This document shows, in pieces, positions 34,001-43,000 of a DNA stretch of 64,000 nt. The first letter of the stretch is position 1. The number at the start of each line of letters is the position of its first letter. The position numbers were made by a program, and so were the translations under genes. The notes under the pieces were generated by a model. That model was not told the DNA's origin. It searched no databases and worked only from the letters and a program-made list of their open reading frames with translations. The stretch comes from Arcuatula senhousia (Eukaryota > Mollusca > Bivalvia > Mytilida > Mytilidae): contig OZ020306.1 of NCBI GenBank assembly GCA_963971305.1, positions 33,625,512-33,689,511 on the forward strand, given 5' to 3'.

Positions 34001-34535
34001 GTTTCTATGGCTTAACAAATATTTTTGGTACATCTTACTTTTAATTCATGAATGGCTCAGGTAATACTTTTGGTTGAGGTCCATTTCTTAGCAACTGCAA
34101 GTGGTAGACAGATGAAATTAAGATCAATGGTATATCTTGAATAGTAACCAACATTTGTTCCAGATTTATGTCACCTTGAATTACATTTTCATGAAAAGAG
34201 GGAGCAGATTAGCTGTCGTGTGTGACTGGTCCATTTCTCTATCATGTTAGATTTAATCTAGAAACATATTGTTTATTTTGTTGTATCTTACATGTATAGT
34301 AATACTTTATAAATTGCAGTTCATATGTAGACTTAACCAAATGTCTATTACATTATCCTATTCTGAAAAGCTTAAGCTATTAGATAAAGCAGTAGACACA
34401 TCTAAAGAACTGATTAAGGAAAACTTAAAGATAATCCCAAGATGCAAAATTACTGGAGACAATTTAGACATGTATGTTGTAACAAACCACCATCGCTCAG
34501 ACAATCAGAATCTGGACATTCATTGGTTTGCATAG
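31013..34535 (+). pseudogene. Decayed multi-exon gene resembling DUF6589 proteins
   Basis: A chain of exons with matching phases: 31013-31084, 31394-31465 and 31858-32115 (each phase 2 to 2), 33053-33104, 33235-33418, 33502 to about 33522, and 34320-34535. The last parts read SIVVAYSVLMFARNNRSSAF, RLNQMSITLSY and ITGDNLDMYV, an arrangement I associate with DUF6589 proteins of cnidarians and molluscs; that link is from memory. Lesions: TGA at 31886-31888 inside the third exon, a one-base phase conflict between 33104 and 33235, a second TGA in the fifth exon, and a SINE in or beside the sixth. The final frame stops at 34533. Function unknown. Confidence 0.5.
33531..33998 (+). mobile_element. 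SINE-like element, subfamily A, within the DUF6589-like gene
   Basis: Lacks the first bases of the family and starts at TGCGGGGCCCGGG. It has a ~20-bp internal deletion relative to other copies near 33795 and ends in (ACTC)n. It starts within about 10 bp of the probable splice donor of the sixth exon, so it may affect splicing. Confidence 0.8.
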
Positions 34536-34689
34536 AATTAGATAACCACAAGACTTGATTACAACAAGCGTAGTGATACGGAGTGAATATGGCATATGCG
34601 CAGAAGATTGAGTACAATAATGATCTTTCAATATAATTTTTTGAGTATCTATCCGTCTCTATCCTTGATAAGGGATGTGCACTTATTCT

Positions 34690-35330
34690 GTCTTGCTTAA
34701 AGCTTGTCGAAATCTAAAATCTTTTAAATTCAAGTATTTTTCAAATCCAAATGTAGTTTTAAACGAAAAATATTTATAAAGTTTCCCTTGCTCAGAGTTT
34801 ACAATCATATTTCTATAATCTTTCCTAAATTGTTGAAAACTACTCAGAAACTTATCTTTCACTTGTTTAATGAATCAATTGATACTTTGTTTTTTCATTT
34901 GGTTATAACATATATTAAGTTTTTCATAATATAGTCTATACTAAAGTACCATGTGGCTGTGTTATTTTGACAGAGATTTTTACTACAAACAAATGAATAA
35001 AATAGTAGCCCATCTTCCATATGCTCTAATCTATGACAATATTTTAACATTGACAATATAATGGAAAAATACATAGGATATCTTCCAAGTTCAGACATGA
35101 CTGCAAAATTGGTAGAGCGTTTATTAACACCTAATATATATTTCATATATTTTAAATGTGATTTTTAAAATATTTTCTCAAACAAATATTGTCCATCATT
35201 TTTACTAGCTGAAGAGGTTGTTGAAAACATACCCCATATTTCACAACCATATGTTAAGATGGGTTTAATAGTGAAGTAGTGTTTGTACACTGGGATTAGA
35301 AGATGACATGCACTGTTGCAATTTAAAAGA
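34690..35330 (-). pseudogene. LINE reverse transcriptase C-terminal remnant
   Basis: Minus-strand pieces resemble the conserved C-terminal part of molluscan LINE polymerases: PILTYGCEIWG near 35245, then KYILGVNKRSTNFAVMSELG and GRYPMYF near 35080-35150. Stops and frame changes are present. Too little remains for clade assignment. Confidence 0.65.
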
Positions 35331-35514
35331 AGCTTTCAAATTGATAGATTTTTTGTATAATTCTTTTACGCTGAGAAAAATTACCACTTGGTGTAAATAT
35401 ACCCAGATATTTGTAAATGTTGGTACAATCAATAGATTGTCCATTCAATGTATATGTTACAGACACGATTCGCATGTTGAATTTCAATCAACACACAAGT
35501 TTGAACAATTTGAG

Positions 35515-36434
35515 CACAGGCGTTTGGGTCCAGGATTTTATTTTATTATAAATAATGTGTATATAAAAATTTTCATCTCGTCTCTATACTATTCCATAAG
35601 GCAAGAATGTTTGACAGTTCTAAAAATAGAACAAATTTAACCCTCGGAAAACCCCCATATTTTCTCATAGAATTAAATGTTTTACATGAAATATTGGTGA
35701 TTCTCTAAATCCTTTCAGTTTTACCTCACAATTGGGAACACATTTGTCGTGAAACAATTTGCAATGACTTTGAATCTAATCTTTTTTCCCTGAAGCGAGC
35801 CAAACAAACCACCACGGACGGAAGTAGTTTAAAATTTCAAAGGGAGACAATATTCTTCTACTTTTTCCAATTTTATCATTGAATATGAAATAACCACGTA
35901 TTTATGATCCTTAAACGTCTTTTTGAAAATTTATGGAACACACATCGGGTTCTAGGTTGAAAGTACGTTTTATTATACTACCATCTCGTCAGTAAAAATA
36001 TTTCAAATAAAATTGAGTCCACATTTTCCGCCAAACGATTTTGTTCGAACTTGCCCAGATTTTACCTTACTTTAGTGTCACTCGGAAGTCCTTTTATTTG
36101 GCGGAATATTGTTTCCCTTGAAAATCTTTGGCAACTTCCGTCCGTGGTGATCTTTTGTTTCGCTTCGTAGGAAAAAAGACCCGATGTGAGATTTATACAT
36201 ACTGACATGCTTTACTTTTGCTTCCGAAAGAGAGTTAAAGCTGAGAGGAGTTATAGAATTTTCTAGTTGTTTACGACAAAAAAATATTTCTACACGAAAA
36301 AAGGGAGTTTCCGTCAGTTCTATTTTTTGAACTTTCAAACATTCTTGCCTTGTGGAAATAGTATAGAGACGGAAGAAAATTTGTATATACACGTTATACA
36401 TAATAAAATGAAATCCTGGACCCAAATGCCTGTG
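35515..36434. mobile_element. 920-bp inverted-repeat element with 8-bp target duplication
   Basis: Left end CACAGGCGTTTGGGTCCAGG; right end is its near reverse complement (CCTGGACCCAAATGCCTGTG). Similarity between the arms runs about 130 bp from each end, and weaker similarity reaches most of the way to the centre (both arms hold CACCACGGACGGAAGT). AATTTGAG is repeated exactly at 35507-35514 and 36435-36442. An 8-bp duplication fits hAT or P-type transposition. Frames inside are not coding. Confidence 0.85.
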
Positions 36435-36442
36435 AATTTGAG

Positions 36443-36928
36443 ACCCCTCCTTACAATATCGGCGGCTAAAATTTCAAAGGTCTCTGTTCATTTAAAATTT
36501 CGAAGCGAAGCAGTATAAATAAAGTCTTTGAAAAAATGGCTGATTTTGTAGAAAGTCCAACATTTATGGTGAAATACTAGTAGTTCAAGTTGACTCGCAT
36601 GTAAACAAGGTTGGCATATTGATTTCTAGAGATCAATTAAGGTTAAACATGACACAATAAGGCATACAAACCTAATCTATAAACTGTAGGTTCCTCGTCA
36701 ATACACATATTACCTCATTCCTTACTTTGAAATCAAAAGAATCAAATTTGTTAAAATAAGTTTGTTTTTAACCGCCAGGAAACTTTAGGAAGTCCATAAA
36801 AGGTTATCATTGATATCTGTGACGGATGAGAACCGAATATTTTTCGCAATGCTTTAAAATGTCACGTGACTTGTATTTCATTTGCATACGTGAATATTAA
36901 ATAGGCAAGGCACTGTTCATTTCTGGAT
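36443..36928. other. No gene seen
   Basis: No supported exon or repeat. Confidence 0.35.
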
Positions 36929-37441
36929 AGTTAGTTAGATAGTTAGTTATTGCTTTACTCCCAAGCAGCACGATTTCGGCTATATCCGGGAGATGAACAT
37001 GAAAGTGGTGATACAATGATACAATGATGATGAAGTGGAGGAAAAGGGGATACAAGGCCAATAGGGTAGGAGAGTTTTGACTGCCACTGGAAAAAGGAGT
37101 GATGGGTAGGGACGGGAAATTTCGCCTCCTGCATGGGGATCCTACGGGTCCTACTCTTACCAAGAACGCAGCAGGGTTCTTTAACGTGCAAGGAACGTGA
37201 CATTTTTCCCTACACGGTGCACCACTATGGTTTGTGGTCAGGTTTTCTGCATTATCGCCTGACGACCCCGCATCTCTCGATGTCAGGGCTGCCCCATTCA
37301 ACCACCCGGGGCACACATCCCAGTCGCTTTGTGGGCAAAGCGGCCTGACCCGATGTCAGGTTTTTGAGCGCTCTTTAGTGGACTTTTACCGACAAGCTTA
37401 GCGCTGCTGCGGGCCTATTCGCCACCCGGAACCCGCACGGG
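36929..37441 (-). mobile_element. SINE-like element, subfamily B
   Basis: Minus-strand copy with CCCGCACGGG at its 5' edge (37432-37441) and an (AACT)n tail at 36929-36950. It shares the first ~50 bp and the general layout with subfamily A but differs in the middle (GACATCGAGAGATGC, CCTGCATGGGGATCC in inverse). Frames in it are not genes. Confidence 0.8.
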
Positions 37442-37679
37442 TATCATTTCTGAACATGTTAAAGCTATGGTTGTTTAGGAAAATATTGGGCTATGGGGAA
37501 CAAGAGACTGAGCGGTTTCAGAGGGTGGGCAGGACCCCCTTTTTGTAGAAAATTATTATTGAAGCATGACCAGCCATTCATGCAGTACCCCCCCCCTTTT
37601 CATAACGTCTAGATCTGACGCTGGAGTGCACGTGGACGTGCAATTTGACCACTTAAAAGGAGGTGGTTAAGGCGGGATT

Positions 37680-37960
37680 CCAACACGAAAACACGTGCTT
37701 CAAAAACGCTGAAAATGAAGCACGAGTTATAAAAATCGCCAAACACGAAACACGAGAAAAATGAATTCAGAAATCGAAAACACGAAATCACGTGCCTCAA
37801 AAAGGCAGAAAACGAAGCACGGGTAATAAAAATATCAAAACACGAAACACGGGACAAAAATACAGACATAAACCGGAGCACATACAACATCCCCAACACG
37901 AAAACACGAGAGTTAAAAATCAAAATCACGAAAACACGTAAAATAAAAAGCACGAAAATA
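37680..37960. repeat. CACGAAACACG minisatellite
   Basis: Degenerate repeats of AACACGAAAACACG and related 10-25-bp units with AAAAAT spacers. No coding. Confidence 0.8.
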
Positions 37961-38324
37961 ACCCTTTACCACCCTATCAGTGGCGTCTTGTACTACACTA
38001 CTTAGTTCTACCTCTAGTTTAAATCTTTATATTAAATATCTGAGTGAGTGCCTACTTGCCGTAAAAGTAACGAATACAACACAACCACCTGCATCTCATC
38101 GAGTTATCAGTTTGAATATTTCTTTTTTTCAATAAAAATAGAAATTATTTCCCTTTTTTAAGCTTTTTATATTTGCTGATGCCCTCAAACATATCGCCCT
38201 TAATAACACTAAAAACATATATAAACAATTGTTTTACTCTCTACATTATAAGATTATTTAACATATTTATTTACAAAATGAACATTTTTTTGCTGATAAT
38301 ATTTTAGAATCTTACCACCCCTTA
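37961..38324. other. No gene seen
   Basis: AT-rich, no supported feature. Confidence 0.35.
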
Positions 38325-38640
38325 CCAAACTTGAATGTATTCCAAAAGTGGTTCTCCTTAGTATTCGAATACTTAATACTTTGTGGTTTTTTAGTCTTCG
38401 AATACTATAATTTTCTTAGTGGTATATGCAAATTTATGCAAATCAATTATATTTTTTTGTATTCGAAGACAAAATAAGTATTCGAATACTAGCTTAGTGG
38501 TATTTTAGTATTCCTATAGCACGAAATATTTAAATTAGATTTGTATTCGAATACATACATTGTCTTCGAATACTAATATGCAAATGAGATATTGTATTCG
38601 AATACAAATATGCAAATGATACTTTTCCTCTCCCCTTTTT
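38325..38640. repeat. Cluster of GTATTCGAATAC palindromes with ATGCAAAT octamers
   Basis: At least four perfect or near-perfect 12-bp palindromes GTATTCGAATAC, several GTCTTCGAATAC variants, and four or more ATGCAAAT octamers within 300 bp. A diverged relative in opposite orientation lies at 51810-52035, including the shared edge CCTTACCAAAC, so this is a dispersed repeat. Confidence 0.75.
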
Positions 38641-38814
38641 AAATGAAGGATCATTCTGCCTAAAAACACACACATTTTGGTGTAATTTTTTTTATTAAAA
38701 CTAAATAATCTCAATTAATAGTAAAAACAAAATCAACGTAACTGTATAATACTGTAAATTTGTTAACAACATTAAAATACAATAAAATTAAATCCATTTA
38801 ACAATAAAACAAAA

Positions 38815-39185
38815 CTAGAATACTGACAAAGTCAGAAAGGGCACCCCGGCAAAAATCTAAGTGTTTTCGAAATCATACGAAATTTGATTATAACCAGTAA
38901 GGCATTCTCCATAGAATGTGTATGAAACTTCAGAGCTGTATTTTAATACCATTTTTAATGTTCACAAAGTCCAATTCTCAAAATCTGTGATTTTTGATCA
39001 AAAATGAAGTTTTTCCCCTAAAATATTTTACATATTTCCACAAAAATTTAATATGCAAATCATGACATGCTACTAAGCAACTGTACAAAATTTTAGAACT
39101 GTGTTGTTAATAGTTTTTGAGTTTTAGTGTTCACAAGAATTGTTGACGGACGGACAGACAGACAAAGTGAAAACTATAGGGTGTC
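38815..39185 (+). repeat. Dispersed repeat, GAATACTGACAAAGTCAG family
   Basis: Starts AATACTGACAAAGTCAGAAAG and ends in GGACGGACAGACAGACAAAG with GAAAACTATAGGGTGTCC. A longer member with extra internal units lies at 44948-45642. Confidence 0.75.
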
Positions 39186-39890
39186 CTTATTAACATCTAA
39201 AATACATGTAAATACATCAACTGTTTAACTCGATGGAAATTTGTAAGCAATTGAAATGTACAATTTCAGATTGGCCCATAATAAATTAGAAAGTAGATGT
39301 CTTACAGTTAAAAAATAATATAGTTAATGCATTTCCTATTTTCCTGGTACATGTATCCCTGTTTCAGAATAATGATCAGTTTACTATAATAATAAAATAA
39401 TACATAAAATTTAGAATAACAATAACAAATAAATACAATCATGTTGCAACAATATGATACACGCTCTTTTTTAGTTGAAAACTACTCGTATTACAGTGCT
39501 ACGCCCAGAAATAGTTTTAGAGAAAAATATTCCAATCTTAAAGTTTGGATGTTTTACCCCATAAAATAAAATCCATTCAAGTTTGGATTTTCCCTTAAAA
39601 TTTGTAAAGTATTGCATTTGTATTCTGACAAATAAATGTGATCACCCATCTGCAATGCACTTATTAAAAATTATTTTTGAGACGAGAAATGCTTGACAGC
39701 ACTGCATATCAATAAAATTGTTATAACAAATAGTGTATGCACATCTGCATCTATAATCTTGACAATAAATAAATTAACAATATATTATGTGCAGGGACGG
39801 ATACAAAAATTTTCAAAAGAAAGGATTCTACATACTAGGTACTGTGGGTCAGGGTTAGAAGGGTTGTTTCCAGACAATTTTTGCTGATAT
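39186..39890. other. No gene seen; likely 3' UTR/downstream of the BEN gene
   Basis: AT-rich sequence directly downstream of the BEN gene stop. Possible untranslated sequence, but no exon supported. Confidence 0.4.
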
Positions 39891-40048
39891 TTATTTCAAG
39901 TTTGATGTACATGCATCAGTAAACTGTACAATTTTAGGTTTTTTTAAGTCTCTTCTGGCATTAGTTACTTTATACGCAAACTTTCTGTTAATATTATTTG
40001 GACTTAATGGCTCCCAGTTATTTCTTTTTGCCATGGCTCGAATGTATT
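39891..40048 (-). CDS. BEN gene, last exon (C-terminal half of the BEN domain)
   Basis: Acceptor TTTTGTAG, then EYIRAMAKRNNWEPL and onward to TNARRDLKKPKIVQF and the stop TAA at 39891-39893. The first base pair completes the Glu codon split by the intron. Confidence 0.8.
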
Positions 40049-43000
40049 CTACAAAAAATTATAAATAAATTAATTATTAAATAACTTATGTCATAATTCA
40101 ATTCATATATTTATATATAAAAATTATTAAAAGACAATCATGTTCATCAATAACTGCATGTGGACTAGTAAATTCACAATGTTGCTCCTATAGACTTGTA
40201 TTTTTTTTAGCATGTGAAAGTAAATTCATGTATTGTTTATTTTGAAGGAGTTTTGCTGATCGACTTTGTGACACACATGACAATATCAATACGTCTCCCC
40301 ATCAAAGTGGGGTGGGAGACATACATGTACCGTAACCAGATTCTTGACTAATATGGACATTTTAAAACTTTTTTAGAAAAATAAAAATATTTGTCTGTTG
40401 TTCTTTAAGACTTTTTGCAATGCAATTAATGTTAATTAAAGTTCAAAATGTGTTTGCATGATAGAACAAACCATTGAACATATACTTAATTATACACATA
40501 TGTGCCGACTCCCTCACAGACAGGTATAATGCATAATCATTAAAAAAAAATGTCTGTTTCCTGCTTCCCAGTCGACCCTAAATGTTTTACAGACTTCAAA
40601 AACTAAAGTCAACAGTTTTCGCCACTGCTCAAAATTGGAACATTCATGTTTTGCCATTTTGAACAAAATGTTCATTAGAACTAAAGTATTTGGTCTATCA
40701 AAACATTGATAACACCATTTTGGCTTTAAACTTGGACACCGATTCGACGTAATATTAACACAGGTTTTTTGGGAAATTTATGAATTCAAAAAACAATGTC
40801 AAAAAAAAAGTTTTAAAGAAAAAAAATAATTATAGTATAACTAATGAGGGATGACGAATATGAATTTTAATGTCACGAGTGTCGAATAACGCCGGGATTC
40901 TAAGAGTGCGCACACGTGTTTAATCCCCTAGTGTTATTCAACACGAGTGACATTAAAATCCATATTCATCATCCCTCATTAGTTATACTATTTATTATAT
41001 AGATATTTGATATTAAAATGACAAATAGATCATCAAAATTATGAAAACGAATGAAATTATTGATTGATGATTTGTTTCTGGCGTAATAATCTATGTTACA
41101 TATTTTTCGTGGGAAACTTCACGAGCCGGAGGGTTAATTAAATTTGCACGCGAGTTAAATAAATACTGTAATTCACTCCGTGACGATCTAGAAATTTATT
41201 TAACTCGGAAATCACGATATTTCATCTATATCTATGTAATAAATAAAAAGTAACCAACTGACCAATTTTTCTGCAATGGAAGCAGGAAACAGACATACTT
41301 TTTATTATTTTGGTCTAAATTAATAACACAAAAACTGGTACTATAATCTTTACCTTTTACAGCTGCTACTTTTGTTGCATCTAATGGGTTTTTCTCAAGT
41401 TTCTTTGGATCATTTTCCTTATTAAAATTACGAATTCCCAGACCGGTTGATGCTGCCAGTTCTGATGTTGTGAACACTAAGTCAATGGTATGATTTAGAA
41501 GGCAAACTGATGGATTTGAAGAGCCAGAGGCCTTCCTCTCAGCCTGGTACAACCCATAGGTATCAACCATAACATCCTTAAATCTTAGTGGATCCTTTGG
41601 ATCTTCAATTAAAGTCTAAAAACCAAAATACAATAATTGTGTTAAAATACCAAAGCTCCACCTCACAAACAATCTGTACTATTGTTATTCGACAACTGAA
41701 AATGACAGCTTCTTAAAAAGTTTCAAAGCTGGTATAGCAAATCTTCTGTCCAATAAAATCAAAAGAACAAGTTTGTATTATAATGAAATGTTTGTCTAGA
41801 CCAACTTGGAAACCCTAAGTGTTTTTAAAGCATCAATTAATATACAAACCTGAAAAGAATAATTAAAATAAAAATAAAGAAAGAATGTGTCCATGGGACA
41901 CAGATGCCCCCGCTGGCCCCAAATAAAAAGTTGAAGTCCGACATATCTGAAAGTCGCTTAGGACGCATTGTTTGTCATACTGAACCATCCTACCAAGTTT
42001 CAAATCATTCCCATGTATAGTTGCTGAGAAAAGCTTGACGGAAATTTGTATGTCTGAAAAGTACAATTTTAGATCAGGCCATCGTAAAACAGGAAGTACA
42101 AGTCGGACATGTCTGAAAATCGCTTAGGACGCATTGTTTGACATACTAAACCATCCTACTAATTTTCAAATCATTCCCATGTATAGTTGCTGAGAAAAGC
42201 TTGACGGAAATTTGTATGTCTGAAAAGTACAATTTTAGATCAGGCCATCGTAAAACAGGAAGTACAAGTCGGACATGTCTGAAAATCGCTTAGGACGCAT
42301 TGTTTGACATACTGAACCATCCTACCAATTTTCAAATCATTCCCATGTACAGTTTCTGAGAAAAGCTTGACGGAAATTTTCATGTCGATTTTGGTATCGA
42401 CCCAGTGCTAAACAGGAAGTAGATGTCCGACAGGTCTAAAATTCGCTTAGGACGTATAGTTTGTCATACTGAACCATCCTACCAAGTTTCAAGTCATTCC
42501 CATTTACGGTTTTTGAGAAAACCTTGACGGAAATTCGTACGGACGGACGTACGGACATGAGTAAAACTTAATGCCCCCCGACATGTCGTCGCGGGGGCAT
42601 AAAAAGAAAGAATGTGTCAATGAGACACTAATAAAAAGTTGAAATCCGACATGTTGGAAGGTTGCTTTGGACCCATAATTTGTCATACAGAACCATCCTA
42701 CCAAGTTTCAAATCATTCCCATGTACGGTTTCTGAGAAAAGTTTGACAGAAATTTGTATGTCTGAAAATTACAATTTTAGATCGGGCCATTGTAAAACAG
42801 GAAGTACTAGTCTGACGTGTCTGAATGCTGCTTAGGACGCATTGTTTGTCATACTGAACCATCCTACCAAGTTTCAAAATTCACTTGTACGGTTTCCGAG
42901 AAAAGCTTGACGAAAATTGGTACAGACAGAAGGACACAAGTAAAACTTAATCATTAATGCCCCCCGACATGTCGTCGCTAATGGCATAAACATATTATGA

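Noticed and set aside
35515..36434. Frames of ~80-115 residues within the inverted-repeat element
   Set aside because: They lie in the arms, mirror each other and show no domain.
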